Shown here piece by piece: positions 26,799 to 35,380 of a stretch of DNA of 64,000 nt. The position numbers and the translations under genes were made by a program. The stretch is taken from the NCBI GenBank assembly GCA_039795165.1, contig JBDKER010000027.1, positions 5,426-69,425 on the forward strand. The letters are read 5' to 3'. How positions within the stretch are numbered: the stretch's first letter is position 1; each line of letters begins with the position of its first letter. Below the pieces are notes generated by a model. It saw only the letters and a list, made by a program, of their open reading frames with translations, had not been told where the DNA came from and made no database searches. The DNA comes from V1-33 sp039795165 (GTDB lineage: Bacteria; Verrucomicrobiota; Verrucomicrobiia; Verrucomicrobiales; V1-33).

Positions 26799-27698
26799 TC
26801 AGCGCTCCCGCCCCGCCACCGGCAGCCAGCGCACCGCGTTCTCCAGCACCTTGAGAGGCTCGATCTGACGATAGACTGGATACGATTCATGACCCGGCCG
26901 GAAATAAACGACCCGTCCCCGGCCCACCTTCCAGACACATCCACTCCGGAAGTGCTCGCCCTTGTCCCACCGCTCCTCGAAAACCACAGCGTCGGGCGGG
27001 GGCACATGAAATGGCTCACTGTACATCTCGGTCTGACGGACTTCCCACTTCGCCGGCAATCCCGCCGCCAGTGGATGATCCGGCAGCAGGGTCGTCATCT
27101 TCCCAGGCATCCCATCAGCCCGCCACGCCGGAAAGACACACGCAGGCAAAGTCAGCCGCCACACATTCTCCCCAGTCTTCTCCACAAACGGCGTCAGCTT
27201 CGCATCGGCCTTCACGCCAACCCCAATCACCTGATCATTGACCACCTCCAGCTGCGCCCCCTCCCGCTGCTCCGCAGACATGGCTGCCTTCGCATCGTCC
27301 TTCGCCCTCTCCTGCATCAAACGCACAAAGGGCCGCGCCCAGTGCCCCGAATGCAGCGCCACCAGACCAAGCTTCCCCTCCCGCACCCGCGCCACCACCC
27401 GTTCGGTCGCCGACTGCGTCACAGCCTGATGCTTCACATGCCCCCACCAGATGACAACATCGCACTGCTCCAGCGCCGCCTCATCCAACCCCTGCTCCGG
27501 CGACGCCAGACTCACCGACTTTGCCCGGATCCCCGGCAATCCGGACAAATGGGCCGCAATGGTCTCTCCCAGAAAACGATCGCCATACGCCTGCTTCTGC
27601 TCGGGCTGCTGCTCGTCCCAGACAAGGACACGCACGGTTTCCTCCGCCCCCGCGGAAACGACCAGCCCTGCCAGCACGGAAATCAGAATCTGCTTCAT
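26799..27698 (-). CDS. ThuA-domain secreted protein
   Basis: The 299-residue protein has a short signal peptide (MKQILISVLAGLVVSAGA) and a ThuA (class-I glutamine-amidotransferase-like) domain: VRVLVWDEQQPEQK, CDVVIWWGHVKHQAV, LGLVALHSGHW, and late GRGRVVYFRPGHESYPVYR. ThuA was named for trehalose use in rhizobia; the domain is abundant next to sugar dehydrogenases and sulfatases in this phylum, and its reaction is uncertain. The gene is upstream of the DUF6797-like gene and probably shares a transcript. Its start faces the glutamylcyclotransferase gene across about 104 bp. Confidence 0.88.
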   Translation of the reverse strand: MKQILISVLAGLVVSAGAEETVRVLVWDEQQPEQKQAYGDRFLGETIAAHLSGLPGIRAKSVSLASPEQGLDEAALEQCDVVIWWGHVKHQAVTQSATERVVARVREGKLGLVALHSGHWARPFVRLMQERAKDDAKAAMSAEQREGAQLEVVNDQVIGVGVKADAKLTPFVEKTGENVWRLTLPACVFPAWRADGMPGKMTTLLPDHPLAAGLPAKWEVRQTEMYSEPFHVPPPDAVVFEERWDKGEHFRSGCVWKVGRGRVVYFRPGHESYPVYRQIEPLKVLENAVRWLPVAGRER

Positions 27699-27802
27699 CT
27701 ACGCAGACTGCACCAGCCCCGCACCCCGGAGCAAGCTCGATCCCCGGCAATCCACGCAGATTGCGCTGGATCCCTGCACCCCAACCGCAGATTCTCCCGG
27801 TC

Positions 27803-28219
27803 GTGAATCTCTTCGTCTACGGTTCTCTTATGTCGGACACCGTCTGGCAGGCAGTCACAGGAACACTCTGCCCCGCCATCCCCGCCACGGCCCGCGGATG
27901 GGAAGTCCGCGCCATCCGCAACGCATCCTACCCAGGGCTCGTCCCCGCCCCGCCCCATGCCATCGCCCACGGCCTGCTCCGCACCGGCGTTTCCATGGAC
28001 ACCCTCAGGCAACTCGACGAATTCGAAGGCAGCTTCTACGAACGCAACCTCATCGAGGTGATGACACCGGACGGCACCTCGCCCCCCGCCGAGACATGGG
28101 TCGTCGCCCCTTCCCAACGGCACCACGTCCTCCCAATCCCATGGGACGCCCACCGCTTCTTCACGGAACAAATCGGCGATTTCCTCCGCCAGTTCTGCCC
28201 GCCCAGCGCCTCGGACTGA
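27803..28219 (+). CDS. Gamma-glutamylcyclotransferase-like protein (AIG2 family)
   Basis: The 138-residue protein has the diagnostic VNLFVYGSLM start (GTG start at 27803, a rare start here) and the catalytic Glu in LDEFEGSFYERN (Glu75). The fold converts gamma-glutamyl amines or amides to 5-oxoproline; in bacteria the substrate is often unknown. A later ATG inside YGSLM would remove the substrate loop, so the GTG is preferred; there is no Shine-Dalgarno upstream. It converges on the polyprenyl synthase gene with a 6-nt gap. Confidence 0.85.
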   Translation: MNLFVYGSLMSDTVWQAVTGTLCPAIPATARGWEVRAIRNASYPGLVPAPPHAIAHGLLRTGVSMDTLRQLDEFEGSFYERNLIEVMTPDGTSPPAETWVVAPSQRHHVLPIPWDAHRFFTEQIGDFLRQFCPPSASD

Positions 28220-28225
28220 CAGCGC

Positions 28226-29116
28226 TCAGTAATCCCTCGCCAGCAGATGCCCAGCCATCTCATGCAGCCACCGGGCCGCATCGCCAAACGGCTCGAGCGC
28301 CTCAGTCGCCTCGGCCGTAAGCCTCGCCGCTTCCGCCCGCGACGCCTCCAGCCCAAGAATCGCAGGATACGTGCTCTTCCCAGCCTCCACATCCTTGCCC
28401 GCCGTCTTGCCAAGCTTCTCGGACGTCTGCGTCACGTCCAGAATGTCATCAATCACCTGAAACGCCAGCCCGAGCGCATGCCCGAACTTCGTCAGCGCCA
28501 CCAATTTCCCCCCATCCGCCCCTCCCACCATCCCGCCCAGCCGCAGCGAACTCGTCAGCAGCGCCGCCGTCTTCCCCTCGTGAATCGCCCGCAGTTCACC
28601 AAAACTCACCTGCCTCGACTCGCCCTCCAGATCCAGTACCTGACCACCAATCAGATGCCGCGACCCAGCCGCCACGGCCAACTCCCGCACCAGATCCCCC
28701 ACCCCATAGCCTCTCCCCGGAGGCGATTCCAGCAGCAACCCAAATGCCAGAGGCTGCAGCGCATCCCCCGCGAGCACCGCCACCGCTTCCCCATACACCT
28801 TGTGACAGGTCGGATGCCCACGCCGGAAATCATCGTCGTCCATGCACGGCAGATCATCGTGAATCAGTGAGTACGTGTGAATGCACTCCACCGCACACGC
28901 CACCCCCAGCGCCCGTTCCTCGTCCCCGCCACACGCCCCGCACGCCGCCAGCGCCAGCACCGGCCGCAGCCGCTTCCCCCCCGCAAAAACACTATGCCGC
29001 ATGGCCGCATGCAGCGTCCCCGGCACCTCGCCCACCCCCGGCAGATAACGCTCCAAGGCCGCATCCACACGCTCCCGCTGCCGCTCCAGATACTGTTTCA
29101 GAGTTTCTTCGTTCAT
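28226..29116 (-). CDS. Polyprenyl (farnesyl/geranylgeranyl) diphosphate synthase
   Basis: The 296-residue enzyme has both aspartate-rich motifs of trans-prenyltransferases: DDLPCMDDDD (residues 87-96) and VIDDILDVTQ, plus GGKRLRPVLAL, GDALQPLAFGLL and GKTAGKDVEAGKSTYP. The length and the CMD-type first motif fit an IspA-like farnesyl or geranylgeranyl synthase, which condenses isopentenyl diphosphate with allylic diphosphates for quinone, carotenoid or undecaprenyl supply. Chain length cannot be settled by eye. It is divergent from pyrE across 133 bp and is convergent with the glutamylcyclotransferase gene. Confidence 0.93.
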   Translation of the reverse strand: MNEETLKQYLERQRERVDAALERYLPGVGEVPGTLHAAMRHSVFAGGKRLRPVLALAACGACGGDEERALGVACAVECIHTYSLIHDDLPCMDDDDFRRGHPTCHKVYGEAVAVLAGDALQPLAFGLLLESPPGRGYGVGDLVRELAVAAGSRHLIGGQVLDLEGESRQVSFGELRAIHEGKTAALLTSSLRLGGMVGGADGGKLVALTKFGHALGLAFQVIDDILDVTQTSEKLGKTAGKDVEAGKSTYPAILGLEASRAEAARLTAEATEALEPFGDAARWLHEMAGHLLARDY

Positions 29117-29249
29117 GTCTCGTCAGGTCCAACAGGAAGCCCACCCGCCCGCTCCGCAAACCGGAATTCCCTACCCGCCCGCGGACCAACCCACCGCCCT
29201 CCGTTTTCCTGTGGCACCCCACCATCCCCCAGCCTATCCCCACTCCCCC

Positions 29250-29816
29250 ATGAACGCGCGACAGCAACTCCTCAGCATCCTCCGCCGCAAATCCGTCATG
29301 TACGGCGACTTCACCCTCGCCTCCGGAAAGAAAAGCGACTTCTACTGCGACGCCCGCCTCACCACCCTCGACCCCCACGGAGCCATCGCCCTCGGCGAAG
29401 TCGGATGGGACCTCGTCCGCACGGAATCCGCTCGCCTCGGAACCCAGCCAAATGCCATCGGCGGCCTCACCATGGGAGCCGACCCCGTGGCCCTCGCCAT
29501 CGGCATCGGAGCCGCCCGCGCGGGAGCCGACCTCCAGGTCTTCTCCATCCGCAAACAACCCAAATCACATGGACGCGGCCGCCTCATCGAAGGGAATTTC
29601 AAACCCGGCGACACCGTCGTCATCGTCGATGACACCGTCACCACCGGAGGCTCAACCCTCGAAGCCATCGAGAAAGTCCGCAGCGAAGGTGGCCACGTGG
29701 CCTTCGCCCTCGTCCTCGTCGACCGCGGCGAAGGCGGACGCGAAGCCATCGAAGCCTCCGGCGTCCCCGTCCACGCCATCTTCTCCCGCGCCGACATCGA
29801 CGCGGCCCAGGCCTGA
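29250..29816 (+). CDS. pyrE: Orotate phosphoribosyltransferase
   Basis: The 188-residue enzyme joins orotate and PRPP to make OMP in pyrimidine synthesis. It shows FTLASGKKSDFYCDARLTTL near the N-terminus, the GGLTMGADPVALAI loop, RKQPKSHGRG, and the PRPP-binding VVIVDDTVTTGGSTLEAI. All catalytic parts are present. The frame is open to 29115, but ATG 29250 directly precedes the family start and is used; the leader is CACTCCCCC. The next gene on the strand, a sulfatase, begins 50 nt later and is unrelated in function. Confidence 0.93.
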   Translation: MNARQQLLSILRRKSVMYGDFTLASGKKSDFYCDARLTTLDPHGAIALGEVGWDLVRTESARLGTQPNAIGGLTMGADPVALAIGIGAARAGADLQVFSIRKQPKSHGRGRLIEGNFKPGDTVVIVDDTVTTGGSTLEAIEKVRSEGGHVAFALVLVDRGEGGREAIEASGVPVHAIFSRADIDAAQA

Positions 29817-29866
29817 ACGCAAATGCGGGACTCCGCGGTCCGCCCGGGAAAGGCATGCTCCTTCCC

Positions 29867-31294
29867 ATGAAGATCCGCACCCTCCTCGTCCTGCTGCTCA
29901 TAGGAACGTCCCACGCCGCCACCGCATCCGATCCGCCCATCGCCGGCCGACGCCCCAACGTCATCCTCATCATAACCGACGACCAGGGCTGGCCCGACTT
30001 CTCCTGCCACGGCAACCCCATCCTGAAAACCCCCAACCTCGACCGCCTCCACCACGAAGGCACCCGCTTCTCCGATTTCCAGGTCAGTCCCACCTGCGCC
30101 CCCACCCGGGCCGCCCTCCTTACCGGCCGCCACGAATTCCGCAGCGGCATCACCCACACCATCGAGGAACGCGAACGCCTCGCCCCGGACGCCATCACCC
30201 TCGCCGATATCCTCAAGGCATCGGGCTACACGACCGGTATCTTCGGAAAATGGCACCTCGGCGACCAACCGGATTACTGGCCCACCAAACGCGGTTACTC
30301 GGAAATGTTCATCCACGGAGCCGGCGGGATCGGTCAATCCTACCCGGGATCCTGCGGCGATGCCCCCGGCAATTCCTACTTCAGCCCCACCATCCTCCAC
30401 AACGGCACCTTCGTCCGGACCACCGGCTACTGCACCGATGTCTTCTTCGCCAAAGCCATCGCATGGATGGATGCCCTCCCCCGCACCCAGCCGTTCTTCG
30501 CCCACATCGCCACGAACGCCCCCCACGCCCCCCTTCACGTCCGCCCGGAAGACGAAGCCCGCTACCACGACAAGGTCCCCCCGCAGACCGCTAAATTCTT
30601 CGGCATGATCGCCAACATCGACGATAACGTCGGCCGCCTCCTCGCATGGCTCACCTCCAGCGGCCGCGAACGGGATACTCTGATCTTCTTCGTCACAGAC
30701 AATGGCGGAACAGCCGGCCTCAAAACCCACCACGCCGGCCTCCGCGGCTCCAAAGGGTCCCCATGGCAGGGCGGCATCCGCGCCGCTGCCTTCTGGCGCT
30801 GGCCCGGCACCATCCGTCCCCAGACCGTCTCGGCCCCCGCCGCCCACATCGATGTCCTCCCCACCCTAGCGGAAATCTGCGGAGCCTCTCTTTCCCCGCA
30901 AGCCAAGTCCCAGATCGAAGGCCGCTCTCTCGTCCCTCTCCTCCAGAACCCCTCAGCCCCATGGCCCAACCGCAACCTCGTCACCCACGTGGGCCGCTGG
31001 AAACGAAACGGAGCCGCAAACGCCAAATTCTCTACCTGCGCCATCCGCGACTCCCGCTGGAAAATCATCCGTCCCTCCCAGCAATCCCCCGCATGGCAAC
31101 TATACGACCTCCAGAACGACCCCTCGGAAGAAAACGACCTCGCTTCCCAGCACCCCGATACCGTCGCCCGCCTCGCCGCCGATTACGAACAATGGTGGGA
31201 TTCCATACAGCCCAGCCTCGTCAATGAATCCGCTCCCGTCACCGGTGAAAATACATTCCACACGCTCTACCGCCAGCAGTTCGGCAGCCCCTGA
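29867..31294 (+). CDS. Secreted type I sulfatase
   Basis: The 475-residue protein begins with a signal peptide (MKIRTLLVLLLIGTSHAATA). The sulfatase core shows the metal-binding VILIITDDQGW, the formylglycine motif CAPTR with Cys77 as the residue to be oxidised, TGIFGKWHLGD, the FFVTDNGGT metal site and a C-terminal cap. It should hydrolyse sulfate esters, probably on a sulfated glycan, in the periplasm or outside. A formylglycine-generating enzyme must exist elsewhere. An alternative ATG 12 nt upstream exists; the one chosen begins the signal peptide. Confidence 0.93.
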   Translation: MKIRTLLVLLLIGTSHAATASDPPIAGRRPNVILIITDDQGWPDFSCHGNPILKTPNLDRLHHEGTRFSDFQVSPTCAPTRAALLTGRHEFRSGITHTIEERERLAPDAITLADILKASGYTTGIFGKWHLGDQPDYWPTKRGYSEMFIHGAGGIGQSYPGSCGDAPGNSYFSPTILHNGTFVRTTGYCTDVFFAKAIAWMDALPRTQPFFAHIATNAPHAPLHVRPEDEARYHDKVPPQTAKFFGMIANIDDNVGRLLAWLTSSGRERDTLIFFVTDNGGTAGLKTHHAGLRGSKGSPWQGGIRAAAFWRWPGTIRPQTVSAPAAHIDVLPTLAEICGASLSPQAKSQIEGRSLVPLLQNPSAPWPNRNLVTHVGRWKRNGAANAKFSTCAIRDSRWKIIRPSQQSPAWQLYDLQNDPSEENDLASQHPDTVARLAADYEQWWDSIQPSLVNESAPVTGENTFHTLYRQQFGSP

Positions 31295-31371
31295 ATCCCC
31301 AGTCCTCCAAAACTCCGCCGATTTTATCACTGGCGGCCCGCAGACGCGCAGCGCATGGTGACGTTCCTTCC

Positions 31372-31397
31372 CGCCGCCTCCCAGCGGCGTTCCTTTT
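31372..31397 (+). promoter_or_regulatory. Hairpin and T-rich run abutting the terC start
   Basis: CGCCGC, a 6-base loop, then GCGGCG, followed by TTCCTTTT, lies immediately before the ATG of terC at 31401. The shape resembles a small intrinsic terminator or a translation-blocking stem. The manganese riboswitch known before many terC-type genes (yybP-ykoY) is not evident: I find no matching conserved loops in the 106-bp leader. Confidence 0.3.
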
Positions 31398-31400
31398 CCC

Positions 31401-32273
31401 ATGACACACCAGGAAATCCTCGACGGCCTCGCAGTCATCGCCAGCCTCGTCCTCATCGAAGGCCTCCTCTCCGTGGATAATGTGCTCGGCATCGCCGCGC
31501 TCGCCCGCAACCTCCCGCCCCAGGAACAAAAGAAAGCCATCCGCCTCGGCATGGCCGGAGCCTATCTCTTCCGCGTCCTCGCCCTCCTCGCAGCCACATG
31601 GCTCATCAGCAATACATGGGTCCGCTGGCTCGGCGCAGGCTACCTCATCTATCTCATGGCTTCCCACCTCACCGAAGGCCACGAATCCCACGAAACCACC
31701 ACCACCGCAGACCACGGCCCGTCGACCGGCGTCAAAACCGCCGCCGCAACCATCGGCCTGACCGCCGTCCTCATCCAGATCGGCCTCATGGACCTCAGCC
31801 TCAGCATCGACAATGTCATCGCAGCCGTCGGCCTCAGCGAAAAACGCCCGGACGGCTCCCTCATCATGTGGCCCATCTACGCCGGCGTCGGCTTCGCCAT
31901 CCTCGCCCTCCAGTTCATCGCCCCCCACGCGGTCAAACTCCTCCAGCGCTTCCCCATCCTCGAACCAACCGCCTTCATCCTCATCGGCTACGTCGGCTGC
32001 ATCCTCCTCACCGAAGAAGCATGGCCCCTCCTCCACCCGGGCGAGAAACTCCACGTGGAATCATGGCAGAAATTCATCGGCATCCTCATCATTACCTTCC
32101 TCGCCTTCCTCTATTCCAATAATCGCGGCGTCCGTCGCCTCATCAATCCCATCCTCGCCATCTTCCGCCCCATCCTCAAAGCCTTCGCACGCACGGTCGA
32201 ACTCGTCTTCCTCCCCCTCAGCTTCACCGTAAAACGCCTCGTCGCCCTCGCCCGAGGTCCCAAGGCCGCCTGA
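31401..32273 (+). CDS. TerC-family integral membrane protein
   Basis: The 290-residue protein has about seven hydrophobic segments and the two paired acidic helix motifs of TerC: EGLLSVDNVLGIA and LMDLSLSIDNVIAAVG. A histidine/glutamate-rich loop (HLTEGHESHETTTTADH) at about 85-105 could bind metal. TerC proteins export manganese or other metals, often during insertion of metal-requiring exoenzymes; no tellurite genes are nearby. It precedes obgE by 27 nt and is probably co-transcribed with it. The start ATG 31401 is preceded by a hairpin and C/T-rich sequence, not by a Shine-Dalgarno. Confidence 0.9.
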   Translation: MTHQEILDGLAVIASLVLIEGLLSVDNVLGIAALARNLPPQEQKKAIRLGMAGAYLFRVLALLAATWLISNTWVRWLGAGYLIYLMASHLTEGHESHETTTTADHGPSTGVKTAAATIGLTAVLIQIGLMDLSLSIDNVIAAVGLSEKRPDGSLIMWPIYAGVGFAILALQFIAPHAVKLLQRFPILEPTAFILIGYVGCILLTEEAWPLLHPGEKLHVESWQKFIGILIITFLAFLYSNNRGVRRLINPILAIFRPILKAFARTVELVFLPLSFTVKRLVALARGPKAA

Positions 32274-32300
32274 ACAGTCTGTCCCGCTTCCCCACCGCCC

Positions 32301-33443
32301 ATGTTCATCGATCACATCCGCATCCTCGCCCAGGCCGGCGACGGCGGCGACGGAGCGGTCAGCTTCCGCCGCGAGAAATTCATCCCCCGCGGCGGCCCGG
32401 ACGGCGGCGACGGCGGCAAAGGCGGCGACATCATCCTCAAAGTCGATCCCCATACCGACAATCTCCGCCAATTCTTCTACAACCCAAACCTCAAAGCCGA
32501 ACACGGAGCCAAGGGCGCGTACCGCCTCCGCACCGGACGCAGCGGACGCGACCTCGTCGTTCCCGTACCCCAGGGCACCCTGGTCTACCGCGACCGCTCG
32601 ACCGACCCCAGCCCAGCAGAAACCCCCGCCGACTTCCTCGCCGATGACGATGACGACGACGACGAAGCCTCCCAGGTGCGACGCTCCCTCAAGGAACGCA
32701 TCGACGCCGGCGGAGAACTCGAACTCGTTGCCGACCTCACCGAAATCGGTCAGGAATTCACCCTCTGCCGCGGCGGCCGCGGCGGCAAAGGCAACGACCA
32801 CTTCAAAACACCCACCCACCGCGTTCCCTACGAGTTCACCGAAGGTACCTCCGGCGAAGGCGGCCACTTCTACCTCGAACTCCGCCAGATCGCCGACGCC
32901 GGCTTCGTCGGCTTCCCCAACGCCGGCAAAAGTTCCCTCCTCACCAGACTGAGCGCCGCCCGCCCAAAGGTCGCTGCCTACCCCTTCACCACCCTCCACC
33001 CCATGGTCGGTGTCGTCGAATTCCCGGAATACCGCCGCGTCATCGTCGCCGATATCCCCGGCCTCATCGAAGGAGCACACGAAAACGTCGGCCTCGGTCA
33101 CGAATTCCTCCGCCACCTCCTCCGCTGCTCCCTCCTCCTCTTCGTGGTCGATGCCGCCGGCAGCGAAGCCCGCGACCCCTGCAGCGACCTCACCATCCTC
33201 AGAAAGGAAATCTCCCTCTACGACGAGCACCTCGCCAAACGCCCATGGCTCATCCTCGCCAATAAATCGGACCTGCCGGAAGCCCAGGAAAACCTCGCAG
33301 CCATCAAGGCCCGCTTCCCTCGCATCAAGGTCCTTCCAGTCTCAGCCCTCGAAGGCTCCGGAATCGATGCCCTCCGCGCCGAACTGCTCAAGCGATTCCA
33401 TGGCAGCAGCAGCCGCAGAAAAGCCGGAACCGCAGACGCCTGA
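32301..33443 (+). CDS. obgE: Obg GTPase with acidic insertion
   Basis: The 380-residue ribosome-associated GTPase has the glycine-rich Obg domain (DGGDGGKGGDIILKVD) at about 1-195, then a G domain with P-loop GFPNAGKSS (Lys209), the switch sequence PFTTLHP, DIPGLIEGAHENVGLGHEFL and NKSD. It lacks the C-terminal OCT domain. An insertion of about 40 residues (about 99-138) with a run of seven aspartates splits the Obg fold between GTLVYRD and ELVADLTE, where typical homologues have only a few residues. The start ATG follows CCCACCGCCC. The vsr gene overlaps its last 44 nt. Confidence 0.95.
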   Translation: MFIDHIRILAQAGDGGDGAVSFRREKFIPRGGPDGGDGGKGGDIILKVDPHTDNLRQFFYNPNLKAEHGAKGAYRLRTGRSGRDLVVPVPQGTLVYRDRSTDPSPAETPADFLADDDDDDDEASQVRRSLKERIDAGGELELVADLTEIGQEFTLCRGGRGGKGNDHFKTPTHRVPYEFTEGTSGEGGHFYLELRQIADAGFVGFPNAGKSSLLTRLSAARPKVAAYPFTTLHPMVGVVEFPEYRRVIVADIPGLIEGAHENVGLGHEFLRHLLRCSLLLFVVDAAGSEARDPCSDLTILRKEISLYDEHLAKRPWLILANKSDLPEAQENLAAIKARFPRIKVLPVSALEGSGIDALRAELLKRFHGSSSRRKAGTADA

Positions 33444-33879
33444 GGCCCACCCCACCTCGCGCGACCGCCTCTCCCCGGCCCAGCGGTCGGCCAACATGGC
33501 CCGCATCCGCAGCACGGACACCGCCCCGGAACTCGCCGTGCGCCGCGCCCTCACAGCCATAGGCCTCCGCTACCGCCTCCACCGCCGCGACCTCCCCGGG
33601 AAACCCGACGTCTCCCTCGGTCCACGCCGCCTCGCCATTTTCGTCCACGGCTGCTTCTGGCACCGCCACCACAACTGCTCCCTCGCATCCACACCCACCG
33701 GAAACCACGACTTCTGGCAGGCCAAATTCGCCGCCAATACCGCCCGCGACAAACGCCACATGGCCGCCCTCCGCAAGGCGGGCTGGCACCCAGCCGTCAT
33801 CTGGGAATGCCAAACCCGACAGCGGGAACAACTCGCCCGCCACCTCCAAGGCATCCTCGACGCCCACCCGCCGGGCTAA
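33400..33879 (+). CDS. vsr: Vsr-type very-short-patch repair endonuclease
   Basis: The 159-residue protein has the Vsr fold: MARIRSTDTAPELAVRRAL, YRLHRRDLPGKPDVSL with the catalytic Asp, FVHGCFWHRHHNC with zinc-site residues, FWQAKFAANTARDKRH and WECQTR. In E. coli, Vsr nicks T:G mismatches produced by deamination at Dcm sites, and MutL stimulates it. No cytosine methylase (dcm) is in the window. The start overlaps the end of obgE by 44 nt in a different frame, which suggests translational coupling. The stop codon TAA lies in a duplicated CTAA at the edge of an inserted MITE-like element. Confidence 0.88.
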   Translation: MAAAAAEKPEPQTPEAHPTSRDRLSPAQRSANMARIRSTDTAPELAVRRALTAIGLRYRLHRRDLPGKPDVSLGPRRLAIFVHGCFWHRHHNCSLASTPTGNHDFWQAKFAANTARDKRHMAALRKAGWHPAVIWECQTRQREQLARHLQGILDAHPPG

Positions 33880-34102
33880 GAGCCGGTTGAAAAACCCGGG
33901 CTGGTAGCGCGGCGAGGCATTCTTCCACAAGGCAAGGCGCAACAAAGGAGAAGGTCGGGACCTTCGACAGCGGCGCAACGAAGCCTTCTGGAATAAGGCC
34001 CGCCGCCCGCAGGGAATCCCGCCACGAAACTAACGGCGCAGCCGCTCATCCAGCCACCATGGACTCCGGATCCGCTGCCGGGCCCGGTTTTTCAACAGGC
34101 TC
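33880..34102. mobile_element. MITE-like element with terminal inverted repeats and CTAA duplication
   Basis: The 223-bp segment has terminal inverted repeats, GAGCCGGTTGAAAAACCCGG at the left and, read inward, GAGCCTGTTGAAAAACCGGG at the right, matching at 18 of 20 positions. The 4-bp direct repeat CTAA flanks it at 33876-33879 and 34103-34106, as expected for a target-site duplication. Internal inverted repeats at 33909-33933 and 33983-34006, and a perfect stem at 33950-33965, would let one strand fold into a long hairpin. There is no transposase gene inside. It sits between two convergent genes (vsr and rsmB). Confidence 0.75.
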
Positions 34103-34116
34103 CTAATCCCCCGCCC

Positions 34117-35337
34117 TCACCCCAGCCGCCTCAGCCGCGCCGCAAAAAACCCATCTCCCTCATCGCAGGGCAGAAAGTGGCAGCTCTCCTCCAGTTCCCA
34201 CCGCCCCGCCGATTCCCGCAGAAATGATTCCACCAGCCACTCGTTCTCGCGCGGCAGCACACTGCAGGTGGCATAAACCATCAGCCCACCAGGCTTCAGC
34301 ATGACACTAGCCTTGCGCAGCAGTTCCGCCTGCAGCCGGCCCAGCCGCTCCAGTTCCTCCAGCGTCAGCCGCCAGCGCGCATCCGGCTGACGCCGCAGCA
34401 CACCCAACCCGCTGCACGGGACATCAAGCAGCAGGCGATCCGCCGTTCCCGCACGCCGCCGCACCACGTCCTCCGATGCCACCAGCTCGGTCCGGATGAT
34501 GCCAGCTCCCGCACGCACCGCCCGCTCCCGCAGCCTCCCCAGTGCCTCCGCCCGCACATCCTGGGCAATGATGCGTCCCTTGTTCCCCATGACCGCTGCA
34601 AGCTGAAGCGACTTCCCCCCACCCCCCGCACAGGCATCAATCACCAGCATCCCAGGCTCAGCCCGCAGCATCGGCACCACCCGCTGCGAACCCGCATCCT
34701 GCACCTCGAAAAGCCCATCACGGAAGGCCGCACTGCCCGCAAGGACGGCCCGCCGCTCCAACCGCAGCGCCGCTCCGCCCACCGGCAACGCCACCAAGCC
34801 CTCTTTGCGGAGGATCTCCACCAGCGCCACCGCATCGGTCCGCAGCTCGTTCGCCCGCAGAAAAATCGACGCCTTCCCATTCAACACCGCCACCATCCCG
34901 GGCCACGCCGACCCCAGCTCGGCCTCCCCAACCCCATACAGCCAATCAGGAAAACTCGCCCGCACCGCCGCCGGCACCGCCAGCGCCTTCCGCCCGTCCA
35001 CAAAAACCCGCGTCACCCCCGCAATCTCAGGAAAATCCCCCAGCACCGCCTCGTCTCCCCCTCCCTCCAACCAGCAGACAGCCCACACCTTCCATCCGTC
35101 ACCCAAACCCTTCGGCCCATCGACCCCCACCCCGGCCAGCCAGCCAAACCACCGCCGCCACTTCACCATTTCATATACCTGCCCCGCAAAAAACCGACGG
35201 TCCCGCGACCCCCACTTCGGATGCGCCCGCAACATACCCTCAACCACCCGCTCCAGCGTCGGTCCCGCCAGGCCGGAAAATCCAGTAGCCGTCTCCACCA
35301 AGACCGACACCAGATGCCGATGCAGTCTCACCTGCAT
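34117..35337 (-). CDS. rsmB: RsmB/NSUN-type rRNA cytosine-C5 methyltransferase
   Basis: The 406-residue protein has an N-terminal region partly like NusB, with FFAGQVYEMVKWRRWFGWL, then a SAM-dependent methyltransferase core: VIDACAGGGGKSLQL, DVPCSGLGVLRRQPDARW and VYATCSVLPRENE. The two active-site cysteines of the NOL1/NOP2/Sun group are in VPCSG and ATCS. It should methylate a cytosine in 16S rRNA; which one (RsmB- or RsmF-type) is not certain. The frame is open to 35361 from a TTG; ATG 35337 is preferred. Confidence 0.88.
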   Translation of the reverse strand: MQVRLHRHLVSVLVETATGFSGLAGPTLERVVEGMLRAHPKWGSRDRRFFAGQVYEMVKWRRWFGWLAGVGVDGPKGLGDGWKVWAVCWLEGGGDEAVLGDFPEIAGVTRVFVDGRKALAVPAAVRASFPDWLYGVGEAELGSAWPGMVAVLNGKASIFLRANELRTDAVALVEILRKEGLVALPVGGAALRLERRAVLAGSAAFRDGLFEVQDAGSQRVVPMLRAEPGMLVIDACAGGGGKSLQLAAVMGNKGRIIAQDVRAEALGRLRERAVRAGAGIIRTELVASEDVVRRRAGTADRLLLDVPCSGLGVLRRQPDARWRLTLEELERLGRLQAELLRKASVMLKPGGLMVYATCSVLPRENEWLVESFLRESAGRWELEESCHFLPCDEGDGFFAARLRRLG

Positions 35338-35380
35338 CCCTCCATGGCCATATCGTCCCAATTGCCAGGCCGCATGCTAC

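Noticed and set aside
31295..31400. Possible yybP-ykoY manganese riboswitch before terC
   Set aside because: Only a small stem and a T-run are seen; the two conserved loops of that riboswitch do not appear.
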